NCBI GenBank assembly: GCA_002914845.1
Contig: JXTC01000034.1
Location: 888,955 to 952,954 of the forward strand
Direction: 5' to 3'
DNA: 64,000 bases
Source: Trema orientale
Taxonomy: Eukaryota; Streptophyta; Magnoliopsida; Rosales; Cannabaceae
Part shown: positions 11,181 to 22,915 of the stretch, in pieces
Layout: every line of letters starts with the position of its first letter
Numbering within the stretch: the first letter of the stretch is position 1
The notes under the pieces: generated by a model
The model's input: the letters and a program-made list of their open reading frames with translations, nothing else
Database searches by the model: none
What the model was told of the DNA's origin: nothing
Made by a program: the position numbers and the translations under genes

Positions 11181-13300
11181 TATATAGATATTACATTCAT
11201 TCTTGTAGTTGACTCATTCTTTTTCTTTTTCTTTTTTTCTGACGTAGCGTCGAAGTCTTTTTTCTTTTTCTTTTTTTTTTTTGCGGGTAAATTATGGATT
11301 ATTGAGACCGTCTTGATACTCTTGGATGGTGATCGCTAGCCCTTGATCAATTGATGGTAGATATTTAATTCTACATAAGCGACGTTTATGATCATCATCA
11401 TTATCAAGGCGTAAAGTGGTTAAAAATTCGTTACCCTTAATTTTTTTTTTTTTCAATCTTTTTACTCTTATTTAATTTTTTGACTTGTTTAAAATTGCTG
11501 GAATAATGTCCTTACTTGGAGATAATTCTAGTAATATTCCACTGTAATATTGTCACCATCGTTACAAGACGGACCAAATTTTTACAAGACGGACCAAATT
11601 TTGGTTCGTCCCAATTGAGTTCATTATGACAACTCTTTCCATCACTCGACAACTTTTGGTTCTAGCTCTCTTTTAGGATGGGTGCTTTTCTCGATTTGTC
11701 TCTCTTCTTTGAAGATTTGATTTCACGAGTTTTCTTCGTCATCACCGAGTTCATTTTTTTTTTCCGTCTTTACGTATGTTAGTACACTAAAAATACGATG
11801 GACCTAGAAAATAGTATTACCTTTACTCATGATGGGTTCATATATCTCATGATTCCCAAACCATTCTTCACTTTTTTTTGGGTATCGAGTCCTTTTCCAA
11901 GAAGTTTCCCCCAAGGGAATGACATCATGAAAAGGACCATATATGTATGTGTGTGCGCCCCTAATTGCAGGGGAACTTCCAATGGCCTCATGGTAATAAC
12001 AGAGCTAAAGAAAGAAAAAAAAATAACCATAGTTAAATGTCGTTTATATTTTAATCAACTTAAGTTAGCTCAGTAAGTCTAAAGTTTAAAAGATGTATGT
12101 GTGAATTTGATGAAGTTAGATGTTCAAATTTTAATAATAACAAGTGTGTGAATTATTTTTTTTATCTTTATAATAAGTAATAATCATTAGTTAAACACTA
12201 TTTTATTTAAAAAAAATAAAAAAAACAAAAAAAAACAAAACGTCGTTTATGCTTTTATTGAAATGCCTGCATCTATCTAACACTATGTCGTTTATGCTTT
12301 TATTGAAATGCCTGCATCTAACGCTTACTACTTCCATATCTTATAATTACTAATCTTTATCACTCGTGCCATCACTTTTATATGATCCAAAAAAGAAAAG
12401 GATTATGCTTAGCCCCGTCTAATTAGTGGGTTAACTTCATTAACCCCCCCTAACTACATTTCTTCCCCATCTTCCATTTTCCAACTGCCACGTCGAGTAA
12501 TGAAGGTACCCTTCTAACAATTTTAATGGCCTCTTAAGGCGATAGCCGAGACAGAATCCATTAACCACGTTTTATCCGTCTGCGAGGAAATTAAGGTATA
12601 TATCACTCAACCATAACCATTTCCACCCAAGACATTCTCTGAAATTTTCAAAATTTCGAGAATCAAAGTGAAGATCTAACTATAGTGGTAGTAGATATTA
12701 TCATACACTCTGTAAAGAAGACTTCTCCGATGAGAACCAATTAGCAACAGAGCACAGGTTTTCATTTAAGATAGTATCAATTACTTTTTTTTCAGCTTTA
12801 GAATACCATGCATATCCAGCCACATAACATCATGTGTTGTCATTGTCACCCTCCGATTAATCCCTGCTTCAGTTTAGTACAAATTCATCCCCCTAATGAG
12901 GTATTAAAGCCTTTACTGTAATCCATAAAGAAAGCAATTCAATTCATTGATTATCAATGGCCCAACATACCGGGGGCTCCATCATTATTTAGGGTTAAAA
13001 ATTAACAGGACAAAGCTCTTACGAGTCAAAAGCAGCAGGAAAGTAAAAGCTGAGAAAATGAGCTGGCCAGAGAAAATGAATCAAAGCATAAATGAGACAT
13101 TAGAGAAAAAGAAAAAGAGCCAAAACCTCTTTTCTTTTCCTTTCTCTTTTTTTTTTTTTTTCCCATAATCATTCTGTACATGTTTTCTGCTGTGCTGCTT
13201 AACCACTCTGAAAATCATGTGGTGATGTTTTGTATGATACAAAAAATTTGTCCCCAAACCCAGTTTTTGATCCTTCTCCCCCCTCAAAAGTTAAACGTCC
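11181..13300. other. Intergenic DNA between the Helitron and the GTE gene
   Basis: No gene is recognised. Small local duplications occur: TTACAAGACGGACCAAATT twice at about 11562-11600, and the 45-base repeat listed separately. A poly(T) run lies near 13148-13162. The last few hundred bases may include distal 3' UTR or terminator of the minus-strand GTE gene. Confidence 0.5.
12242..12320. repeat. 45-bp tandem duplication
   Basis: GTCGTTTATGCTTTTATTGA begins at 12242 and again at 12287, with the following bases (through GCCTGCATCTA) also identical. The identity suggests a recent event. Confidence 0.9.
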
Positions 13301-13695
13301 ATTAAACTAATAAAACCTACTTCTAAAACTCACCTATCTAACTTTTAGCAGAGCTATCTCTTTCCTCTTCTCTATCTACTTCTACTGATCCCCTAGAAAA
13401 CTCGTCGCATTTATATTCTGGTCATTCTCTCTTTACACAAAGGATACAAATGGAACCGCCCAAGCCAACCACTACTAACCCCCCTCACCTCTCTTTCAAT
13501 TCCTCATCCAATCTTGCACTGTTCCACCAAAGAAAGAAAAAAACAAACCAACAAATAGCAAACACATCCACAAAAAAAGCTTCAAACCCCAATCCTGTCC
13601 ATCCAGCATCCGCATCCTTGTCTAAACCAATATCAAGATTTCTTTAAGCTAAGTGAGAAACCATGGATTTACAAGAAAATTTCAAGGCTTTCGAG

Positions 13696-15840
13696 TTAGC
13701 TTCCGGGAGCTTCTTTTAATGCAACAAACGGTGATTGAACACTGTCCGCATCAGAATCGCTACCGGATGAACTCGCTGAGTCCGAATCTGCAAAAATAGA
13801 TGATGAGATTTCAGGGGACCTGAATCTACATTGGCATTAAAGATACAAACAAGCAACGGGATTGGGTTTATACCACTAGATGAGAAAGAATCACTGCTAG
13901 AGCTTGAGCTACCAGAACTGCTAGACCCACTACTGGCACAAGCAGCAGCAGCAGTAGCAGCATCCTTCTCAATCACCGCATCCTTCTCAATCACCACAGG
14001 TGGGAAATTCCCCATCGGAATTTCCTCCCCAATGTCAACATCCTCCTCTGCAACATCCACCTTCTTGCTTTTGACTGCAGCCACCTCTGGGGTGATCTCA
14101 CTCGCCATAAACTACACAAGTTTGACAACAACGACATTCACTTCTCCAATATCAAAAATAAGTAAAAAAAAGCTCTCAAGCAAACAAGGAAGCATTTCTC
14201 ATTACCTTCTGGTTGCTGTTCTGCGGAGCTGGTATTGGGGTCTGTATCAATGCCTGCCGCTTGATCTTGCTTGCCATCTTTTTGTAATTGCTGACAAACC
14301 TATCAAGCTCCCAAAGGGTCTCAGTGTCCACAGCCTCGATATCAAGCTCGATTTCATCCCCATCTTGAGACAAATGATCATTTCTTTTCTTCAAAATCTG
14401 AACCAGCTGTCCCATCTTCTCCGGTGGAAGATTCTGCAAATTGGCTCCCAACTTAGCCTTCTCCTCAAAGCTCATTTGCCGCTTGTTAGGGTCCTTTGCC
14501 TTCGGCTTGGGCTGCTTCAAGGGTCTTGTGTTCAATACGGGCTTTGCTACCGGAGGCAGCATAGGAGGCATTGCAGGCATAGCAGGCACGGAAGGCTTCG
14601 TCATTGCCTGAATATGAACTGGCTGTGGGTCTGAAAATGTGGGTTGTGGCCGCACAACTTCAGGCTTTTTAGATACTACCATGGCATCGAACTCTCTTTT
14701 AGCACCCTCAGGAGCAACGGTTTGAGCCCCAACTCCAAGGGCACGGCGCCGCTCGTTCTCATACTTCTTGTAAGCCGGATTGAACATCTCATCAAAGCGC
14801 GACAAAAGGTTCTCCGCCATGACATTAACGTCTGAACCTTTGGGGTTGTAAAGCAACGCGTTATTAAAGGTAAGCCTAACATCCGAAGCAAAATCGAGCG
14901 GTGAATGGTACCGATTCGTCTCCAGATTGGACTTGACAGTGCCGAGATCCATTGGGTTCTTCACGATTTGGTGGTAATCATGAAGCTTCATCCCAACCAC
15001 ATCAACCGGAGTATTGAAAACCCACCCGAACTTGTGCTTCATCAGCTTCGTCAAGATCTGGCCACACCTTTTCAAGATACTCGAAACCAGCTTCGAGTCA
15101 ATCGGGTCCAATGCCGGCCGTTTCGGTTCCACAACGGGTCCAAAAGGGTTACTCCTCTTAGTCCCAGCAGCCGTCTTCTCCGTCGTCTCCACCATACCCA
15201 TCATCATATCTTCCTTCTGCTTCTTCTTGCTCTTCCCGGAGACAAAATCAGAGTCCGGATAGCTCTGATTACCCTTAGGGGTTCTCTTCTCCAACCCTCT
15301 CGGCGACTCCGCCAAGTGACTCAGCTGAAGAGGAGGCAACGGCCGAGTCGAAGCCGCCGAAAACTGCGAAACGTGATGCTGATGCTGATGTTGATGTTGA
15401 TGATGATACGCAGTCCCTGATTTCAACTCCCTCGACTCGATCCGTGCCATCAGTGCTCGGACCTGTTCAAGCTCCGAACTCAGCCGCTTCCCAAGCTCCC
15501 TCAGATCCCTCCTCGAAAACGACGCCAGATTGAACGTAACATAGCTACGCAACGACGAAAACGACGACGACGACGACCGAGGCTCGTTAAGGCTCATCAA
15601 TTTCCGACTCGGCGAGGGGGGCGGCTGGTGGTGGTAAAGGTGGTGGTCGCCCGAGGCCGGAACCGGAGTTGAATCATACGCCTGGCGTACGGCACTCAAA
15701 TTAGGGTTAGGGTTAGGGTTTGGATTGAACTTGAGAAGCTGGTTCTTAGATCCGGTTGCAGCGGTGGTGTATTTCCTCATATAAACCTTGTTCTCACCCC
15801 AAGAAGGTTCGCTTCGACTCGCTGATAAGGCCGATGCCAT
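13696..15840 (-). CDS. GTE7: BET-type bromodomain transcription factor, GTE2/GTE7 group, 654 aa
   Basis: Exons on the minus strand: 15840-14206, 14111-13874, 13787-13696 (stop TAA). Joins keep frame. The start is the ATG at 15840 (MASALSASRSEPSW, then VYMRKY), matching the conserved N-terminus of this group; the frame extends further upstream but has no ATG there. An NPNPNPN run lies near residues 40-48 and a His/Gln run at about 145-156. The bromodomain spans about 251-358, with the acetyl-lysine-binding Asn at about 332 in LLYNP. The NET (extra-terminal) domain is about 454-524 and includes the ELDIEAVDTETLWELDRFV region. The Ser-rich tail ends SDADSVQSPFVALKEAPGS. Plant GTE proteins bind acetylated histones H3/H4 in the nucleus and regulate transcription. 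The symbol is by family resemblance; GTE2 is equally possible. The first intron is only 94 bases and no defect is seen. Confidence 0.92.
15701..15723. repeat. Telomere-like repeat inside the GTE coding sequence
   Basis: Three TTAGGG units followed by TTTGG on the plus strand read as AACCCT hexamers on the coding strand, giving the NPNPNPN run. An Asn-Pro run at this position is common in GTE2/7 proteins, so this looks like a coding feature rather than an inserted telomere. Confidence 0.8.
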
Positions 15841-15872
15841 TTCGGTCCGGGTCGGATCCTCCGGACCCACGG

Positions 15873-15917
15873 CTAACCGCCGATCGGAGATCCGGACCCG
15901 AATCGGCGGCAACTCAT
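15873..15917 (-). promoter_or_regulatory. Upstream ORF in the GTE leader
   Basis: An ATG at 15917 opens a 14-codon frame (MSCRRFGSGSPIGG) that ends in TAG at 15873, 32 bases before the main ATG and in a different frame. If the transcript starts upstream in the CT-rich leader (the complement of the GAGA-rich stretch near 16005-16035), ribosomes would meet this ATG first. A role in limiting translation is inferred. Confidence 0.5.
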
Positions 15918-15959
15918 AATCGGTCGGAAATTTAAGACAGCCGGCGAGGATTTTTTTTT

Positions 15960-16115
15960 TTTAACGTCAACTTAAAAAAAAAAAAAAAAAAAAAAGAATA
16001 AACCAGAAGAGAGAGAAAGTTAGAGAGAGAAAGCGTAGAGACGAGGGTTTCAGAGACCCTCTCCTCTTCAGAACGAATTACGATTTAGGAAGGTCACCAC
16101 CACTTCTTAAAGGCG
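15960..16115 (-). promoter_or_regulatory. Presumed 5' leader and proximal promoter of GTE
   Basis: On the minus strand this is CT-rich (TTTCTCTCTCTAAC type), with AAACCCTC near 16045-16052, a telo-box-like element common in plant genes for growth and ribosome production, and a long T tract (complement of the A run at 15974-15994). No clear TATA box is seen, which is common for broadly expressed genes. Confidence 0.4.
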
Positions 16116-16929
16116 CTTCAGATCTGCCCGTCCACGTATCGGGCAGGTTCGCCACCGCTGATCTTAATCAGACGGTGCTGATGTTCTTTTATTTTGCCCG
16201 ATCTCTTGCCCCTGCCATCTGTCATGTACGGTTCGGATCTTTGGGTTTGCACACGTGGCGAGTTTTAGTCCGTTTGTTCTTAGAGAGGTGAGGTCTTTCC
16301 AGTTTTCTAGTCTGGTGGGAATTTTAAAAATTTTTGGGTTGGTGTTTTTGGAGGGGGCGCAAAAATAAAAAACGAAAATAACCTTCTCTATTTTTTTTTT
16401 TTTTTTTGGGGTGTTTGGATTGGGATTGAGCGGGTCGTGCCGGGATAATCAACAAGGAATTGTGGGGTTCATTTTTTGTGCTGATGTGGTAGTGGGGTCC
16501 ACCTGAAGTGAATGACTAGACCAAAATATCTTTTCACATCCATTTGTGTTTTAGCCATGCTAAAACGACAAACTACCACCATGTACTAATAAATATACAA
16601 TTTATTCAAATATTTGTAATACTTACGTATATACTGAAATTAGGGTTTGGTAGGATGCGTTGATAAAATAAAAAGTATCTAATTATAATTATCTATTACC
16701 TTTTCTTTAATATTTGTATTTCTCATTTATGTTTGAACAGTATTTGCTTCTTCTTCTTTTTCCAAGGGAGTATTTGTTTTCACTTGTTTGTCTATATATA
16801 TATATATCTATATATATACAAGGTAATGTGCTTAATTTGAATCCGATTTTATCATGTTTTATGTTTATAATTAAGAAAATGCTAAATATATTCTTTATTA
16901 CTTTCTTCAATTTCACTAATTTTATTGTT

Positions 16930-17170
16930 TGACAAATTGATTATACATTGATTTGTTATATTTTAGAAATGTGAAGTTGCATAATAAATTCATATGTCAA
17001 ATGATTAGACTTAAAAAGAAAGTGCATTTAATATTATTTTTATTCTTATTTCATTGCTTAACAAGTGATTCCACAATAATTTGTTATACCTTGAAAATGT
17101 GAAATTGAATAATAAAATCCACATGTTAAATAATTAGATTAGAAAATAAAGTGAATTTAGTATTTTTTTT
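16930..17170. repeat. Imperfect ~128-bp tandem duplication
   Basis: Two diverged copies share TTGTTATA, GAAATGTGAAGTTG / AAAATGTGAAATTG, AATAA(A)ATTCATATG-like and GATTAGA blocks in the same order. The divergence indicates an old event. Confidence 0.65.
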
Positions 17171-17203
17171 ATATTTATCATGATTTGATAACCTCTGTAA
17201 AGT

Positions 17204-17322
17204 GAAAAATCTAACCCAAAAATCTTCTGGTGTATCATATACAATACGACTAGAGAATGATTTACAGAAAAATCTAACCCAAAAATCTTCTGGTGTATCA
17301 TATACAATACGACTAGAGAATG
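17204..17322. repeat. Near-perfect 63-bp tandem duplication
   Basis: GAAAAATCTAACCCAAAAAT starts at 17204 and again at 17267, and about 56 following bases are identical. The identity implies a recent event or an assembly duplication. Confidence 0.92.
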
Positions 17323-18267
17323 AGATACGTGTTTTTTTTTTCTTGAGACATACTTTTTATTTTAACCTAAGGTGGGATTAGAACCTTAAATATCTAATTT
17401 AAAGGTGGACTGTGGTTGCCAATCATGTTAGTCTGTCACCATCATATTTAAGTTGCTATTATACTTAAAAATTTTAGCTATATTTATAGTACACTCAGAT
17501 ATTTGGCTTATCGTATTTTGAATAATTATGTCAATTTTATAAAAAAATGATGGTAGTTGAAAACTATACACTATAGTAGTTGCAAAAAGTATGTGTTCAC
17601 TACTAGCTTTAAAAAAAAAATCCCTTTTTCAAAAGAAAAAAAAAAAAAAAAACAGGAGACTAATCTTTTTTATCTATATTAGTGTTAAGAGATCCATATA
17701 ATGCTCAATGTGGCATATTTATTGAAGTGTCAATTTCAGGTAAAATTTAAATCAGAAATCTACTTTTTTAGTATGTAATACTAAACGTTCTTCTAGTATT
17801 TTCTTTTCTCAACTAATGTAGACAGGATGACTTATACGCTTGGGAGATTGGAAGAATCGTGTTTATTATAATCCAAATTTTGAGTTATATACTTCGAAAG
17901 TATGATGTTAATTTATATTTTATGTGCTAGCATAGTATCACTATTTCCGTTGATGTTATTGAAGATGCTTTTGAGGCAAATTCCAATTATTTAAGGAACA
18001 CTAATTCACTTCTTAAATTCATGTCGACTGGACATTGGTTGACTTGGATTATAAAATATGTTAATTTCCTTCCTACCTTATTTGACATGGCGAGGCAAAG
18101 CTTAACAGACTTAAAACTACGTTGCAATTTTGAGTACATTAATCTCCACATTTTTTGGCGTTTTCCTCCTTTTTTTCTATTTTATATTATTTAATGCCTT
18201 TGATTGGAGTTTTTTCATTCTAGTGTAATTTTTGTCTGGACTTCCGACTTTGGAGTTGGTTCTATAA

Positions 18268-18592
18268 GGCTATGGTCGGTAGAGGGGAAAAGAGAGGAGA
18301 AATATAGCATATGAAAGAAAATAATCAATTAGTTTTTTTGGTAGATAGAAAAAGAGAAGATAAGGAAAAAAATTGGAGTAAGACTCACCGTTCTTTAATC
18401 TCTCCAAATTGGAGAGAAAAGTTTATGTTGCAATTATTATAAAATTACTTAATTAGTTTAAAAACAAAATAATATCATCAAATTTGCTAAATTATAATTT
18501 TCACAAAATTCTCATTTTCTTTCATTCTTACGTACCAAACAACACCAAACAACACGTTCTATATTCTTTCTAGTAATCCTACCAAACAAAGC
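18268..18592. mobile_element. Probable Harbinger/Tourist-type MITE, ~325 bp
   Basis: The left end GGCTATGGTCGGTAG resembles the reverse complement of the right end, GCTTTGTTTGGTAG. The flanks are TAA on the left and TTA on the right, which would be an imperfect 3-bp duplication. There is no coding capacity. Confidence 0.45.
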
Positions 18593-18744
18593 TTAAGCTT
18601 TCACCTTCAAATTATTTTTCTTCAGAATTTTTTTTATCATTGTTTGTATACAAATTGCGGTTAAAACTATTGCCCTTACACCAATTTCGCTGGCTGCACT
18701 TCTTACAATGAAAGTTCAATCGTACGTGAGATTTGTTATATTTA

Positions 18745-19454
18745 GGCCATGTTTGGAATGCAAGATAAGGATGGAATTGGATTGGATTAAATTAATCCAT
18801 ATTTAGTGCGTACATATTTGAGGGATTGAATTGGATTAAAATAATTCACTCTAAAAATAATATCCTTAGAAGGGGATAATCCTATCCTCTTGATAATTTG
18901 GGATTAGGAGAGATTAGAAATTTGATTAAAAATAATAGAATATTTTTGAAGAAGTGAAAAATGGTATTTTCGAAATTAAACTTTAAAAGTGGTATTTCGA
19001 AATTAACTTTTAAAACTGGTAAAATCAGATATGGTATTTTGAAAATATTTTTTTATAAGTGGTATTTTTGGAAATACTTTTACGAAAAATGGTATCCCAA
19101 AAAAAGTTTTAAAAGTGGTATTTTCAAAATAATTTTCAAAATATTTGTTTAAAAGTATATTTTTGTAAATAAGTTTTAAAATGATATTTTTAAAAATAGA
19201 GTTTTAAAATGGTATTTTTCAGAATTAATTTTTAAAAGTAATATTTTTCTAAATAATCAAACCTCAAAAGTTGTTATTTAGTTAAAATTATGAAATATAC
19301 ATGCTAATCCTATCATAACAAAAAGTAGCACACCAAACATTGGATAGGATTGGATTATAATCCTATCTTATCCTATCATATCCTATCCAATCCAATCTAA
19401 TTCTTTAAAGTAGTTCAATCTTATCCTATCTAATCATGCATACCAAATGAAGCC
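18745..19454. mobile_element. Tourist/Harbinger-type non-autonomous element, 710 bp
   Basis: Terminal inverted repeats begin GGCCATGTTTGGAATGCA on the left and GGCTTCATTTGGTATGCA (reverse complement) on the right. The element is flanked by TTA on both sides (18742-18744 and 19455-19457), the target duplication typical of PIF/Harbinger. Subterminal sequence is rich in GGATTGGATT and its complement. No transposase is present. Confidence 0.75.
18958..19260. repeat. Degenerate ~35-bp tandem repeat inside the element
   Basis: A phrase of the type GTGGTATTTTCGAAATTAA(C)TTTTAAAA recurs at least seven times with drift. It forms a chance open frame of 63 codons that is not a gene. Confidence 0.75.
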
Positions 19455-19457
19455 TTA

Positions 19458-20660
19458 AGTCGTTGGTAATCTTTATACCATATTATTCTATGTTAGTCTA
19501 ATATTTGGTCCCCAAATTATCAGTTGACTCACAATTTAGCCTCTTAACTTGACAATTTTTCTGTTTTGGCATGTAATATTTTTCTTTTTCCCATTTAACT
19601 CTGTCCATCACTCTTATGTTATGAATGGATGTAAAACACCATGTGTCACTCATGTAAGCAGGTGGATCTCATAAAAAAGGTACAATACAATTTCAAAATT
19701 AAATTTGCGGAAACTAAATTACATACAATTATTTAAAAATTAACTAAAAATTCTATATTTCAATATTTTCTTTAATTTTTAAGGTATTTAAATAGGTGAC
19801 CACAAAATCAACTAATAATGTCTCATATAAATGTAACAAGGTCATACAATATATGACCAAGTCATCACGTCACTTGGTCATTGGCTGACTATGATCTATG
19901 GGTGATTCATATTAGTTGCTAACTCCAAAAATAAAAATACAAAAAATATCTAAATTTTTTAATCATTCCATATTCTTCTTGCCATACTCCTCTGAATTCC
20001 TCTCAAAATTTGAAGATTGAGTTAGTCTGACATGTCATATGTGGGTTTAACAAATATCACATCCGAACTTGCAACTCAACGGTCACCTATTTGTGCTCCA
20101 TCCTGTGTTAGTTTATTATAATTTTATGTTTAGTTTTGCAATATATTAAAATGTTATATTAAGTCTGAAAGTAGAAAAAACAAAGTTGTATTAAAACAAA
20201 GTTAAAAAAAAAAAAAGTTAAACTGCAAAAAAGTAATCTGAAGTTTAGATTTTTTGTAATTTAAATTCTGAAGTTTGAACTCTGTAAAATAATACACTGA
20301 AATTAAGAAATTCTGAAAATTAATACACTAAGTTAACTTTTTCAATAATCTTACTGGTGAAAGACGATAATATCCTCAAAATTAAGGAGAATTATAAAGA
20401 CTAATTTTGTTTTAATGGAAGATATTATTGTTTTTTCATTAATAAAATTGGTTAAAAAGTCAGTTCAATGTATTAATTTTCAGAAATTTTTAATTTCAGG
20501 ATATTATTTTGCGGAATCCAAACTTCATGATTTAAATTACAGAACACTCAAATTTCAGGGTATTTCTTTGCAGTTCACCCTAAAAAAATGTATTAAATCA
20601 AACTATGATTGGTGAGTAATCAAACTACAATATTATCTATTAATTTTTTAAACAACAAAA
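19458..20660. other. Intergenic DNA, no gene
   Basis: AT-rich, with phrases of the form GAAGTTTGAACT...AAATAATACACTGAAATT repeated loosely near 20230-20340. Similar phrases occur at 57240-57430. No protein similarity. Confidence 0.4.
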
Positions 20661-20669
20661 TTTCTAGTG

Positions 20670-21115
20670 ACTTTCTCACTCTATTTTCTATTTTTCTTTT
20701 ACTTTATCTTTTCTTATTTTCGCTTCACTTTATCTCTTGTCACTTTTTATCTCCTCACTTTCTTCCTCATTATTTTCAATCTAAACATTTTTTATTCTTG
20801 TTTTCTCTCTTATCGTACTCTCTTTTATTACTTTCTCTCTTATTAATTTCTAATTTCTAGTATAAAGATAAAGAAATTAAAGAGATATAGTGAGAAGAAA
20901 GAAAGTGACAAGGGAAAAAACAATGAGAGAGAGTAATAAGAGAGAAACGATGAGAGATAAAATAAAACAAGATAAATTAGGGGAAGAAAGAAAATTAAAG
21001 AAGAATAAGAAGAAGAGAAAGTAGTGCATGTGAGAGAAAATAAGGAGGGAGAATTTGGTGAGAGAGAAAGTGATGAGAGAAATAATAAGGAGAAATAAGT
21101 AAGGAGTAAGAGTGT
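20670..21115. repeat. Pyrimidine-rich block followed by purine-rich block
   Basis: About 170 bases of mostly C/T (20672-20850) are followed by about 230 bases of mostly A/G (20866-21110). CTCTCTTATT-type phrases on the left have AATAAGAGAG-type complements on the right, so the block can be read as a large imperfect hairpin. Open frames here come from the compositional bias. Confidence 0.7.
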
Positions 21116-21588
21116 GTATTATATAGTACGATATTAGATTTATAATTATACAATACAATTTAATACATGACTGTTATAAATATTGTATAATAGCATCAAT
21201 AAGGTAAGTTGAGGAAATAAAACCTTTTTATAAGTGACTTTTGATAAAAGGCATACCTTTTAAAGCTCTTCATGAAATAGTATTATTATATTGTTGAGAG
21301 TTGTCAAGTTATAACTTTTTTTTTCAGTAAAGTTATCAAGTTATAACTTAAGAAAGACTATTTTGCAAAGAGTTTTTTAAAAGTATGTATTTCTCTAAAA
21401 GTTATTTGATGTATTGAAATTGGATATCATTCTGAATAGTGCAATAAAAAGATTTTAAAAAAAAATATTAAAAAAAAACATTGCTAGAGTCAATATTGGG
21501 TTTAAACTAATACAATACGAGTTATTATATGGCACACCCAACGAAAATAAATGGTGCTTGGTATGATGGAATGACTATTAGAATAGAA

Positions 21589-22216
21589 TAGAGGTGGCAA
21601 AATGGGCGGACTTGGGAGGAAAAACGGGCCGAATTGGCCCGGAATTTTAAAAATAGAGCTCGGCCCGGACTAGGCCTAGAATGGGCCAAAACAGGCTGAC
21701 TCATTCTTGGCCCAAATTTAAAAAGTCTAAAAAAATAAGATATTATTGGTATAATTAGTTAAAAGTATTAGAAATTTAAAAATAAAATTTATGAAGAAAC
21801 AAATAATATGTTATGTTTTTTTCCCTATTGATAAAAATTTTAAAATAATTAAATAAGCTAAAAGTATATAAGTTGAATAATTGATAAAAAAAAGTTTAAA
21901 ATAAAAACTTTAAGAAAATTATTTAGAATTAGATTGAAAGTTGAAAGTATGAAAAAAAAAATGAGAGAATATGTATTTATAAGTATTAGAAAAAATTTTG
22001 TATTTAAATTTATTTAAAAACTTTAATAAAAATAAAAATATATATTTTTAGGGTGTCGGGCCGACCCATGCGAGCCAGATTGGCGGGCCAGCCTGGTGAG
22101 CCTAGATATATAGGCCTAGCCCGCCCCTACTCTTAGGGCCGAACTGAGACCGGACCCATTCTAATACGGGCCGAGTCGGGCCAGCCTGTTTGGCCCGGCC
22201 CGTTTTGCCACCTCTA
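21589..22216. mobile_element. hAT-like non-autonomous element, 628 bp
   Basis: The ends are TAGAGGTGGCAAAATGGGC on the left and, reverse-complemented, TAGAGGTGGCAAAACGGGC on the right. They are flanked by GAATAGAA (21581-21588) and GAATGGAA (22217-22224), an 8-bp target duplication with one mismatch. Subterminal regions are rich in GGGCC/GGCCC. No transposase frame. The flanks rejoin into a GAATGGAATGG-rich sequence that itself looks like a MITE. Confidence 0.85.
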
Positions 22217-22224
22217 GAATGGAA

Positions 22225-22608
22225 TGGTTATTCCTACAAATCTATATTCTTATGTTTAGTTTAACAAAAATACACAAGAATAGCTATCCTATAGAATGAT
22301 TATTCCACCAAAATGGTGGAATATCTATTCTTGATGTGGAACACTCCTTGTCATTCTAAAACTAAATTTTTTAAGAACATCTTTTCTAATATTATCCCTT
22401 AGATTATCTTTTAAATATTTAAAATATTATTTTCTAAATATTGCCAAAACTTTTGAGGACTTGTTAGGAAAACACAGGCAATATATAATATTATATATAA
22501 ACAAATGTTGATAATAATATATAAAATAAACATTAAACTTACTAAAAACTTGTCCACAAACCAAGAAATCCTGCAAAATAATAACAATATATTAATAGTT
22601 GAGGCCTA
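22225..22608. other. AT-rich flank between the hAT element and the LTR
   Basis: Continues the interrupted MITE-like sequence (GGAATGGTTATTCC, then GGTGGAATATCTATTC). Nothing coding. Confidence 0.4.
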
Positions 22609-22907
22609 TGTATCATACAATTTCCTTAAAACTGATTCGCCTCCTCCACCAGAGTGCTTGAGGACTATAACAGTATCAGTCTCCCAAGATACAATGATGC
22701 AGAGCGGTAAGACAAGAACTCAACTTCTACTTAGGTGAATTGGAATGCTCAAAACTCTATTACTTTTGTAACTCTAGCTAAGAACTTCCTAACACTCGAA
22801 GAACTAAAAACTAGAAACTAAGAACCAGAGAGAATGAGAGAAAACGCTAGAGAGAAATGAGAGGAAGGCTCAGATTTTAGTATGGAGAATAAGGAGGAGG
22901 AAGTCTC

Positions 22908-22915
22908 CTTTTATA
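22908..22915 (-). promoter_or_regulatory. TATA box of the LTR
   Basis: TATAAAAG on the minus strand inside the LTR, followed by a TCTCTCT-rich leader-like stretch, as expected for an LTR promoter. The second copy near 40500 has a degenerate version. Confidence 0.55.

Larger units (their letters stand above)
16116..18267. other. Intergenic DNA with local tandem repeats, no gene
   Basis: The first 400 bases are GC-richer and may belong to the GTE promoter. The remainder is AT-rich, with a TA microsatellite near 16794-16820 and the repeats listed separately. No protein similarity is recognised. Confidence 0.5.

Noticed and set aside
13450-13647. 65-codon plus-strand frame near the GTE 3' end
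   Set aside because: No similarity, and it lies in the presumed antisense of the GTE 3' UTR.
14176-14205. GTE reading frame continuing past QNSNQK to MRNASLFA
   Set aside because: GTAATG after CAGAAG is a splice donor. The true C-terminus SDADSVQSPFVALKEAP is in two later exons.
13831-15420. Long plus-strand frames opposite GTE
   Set aside because: They are antisense shadows of a strong coding sequence with clear domains on the other strand.
18961-19152. 63-codon frame rich in Lys, Phe and Ile
   Set aside because: Translation of a degenerate tandem repeat inside a MITE-type element.
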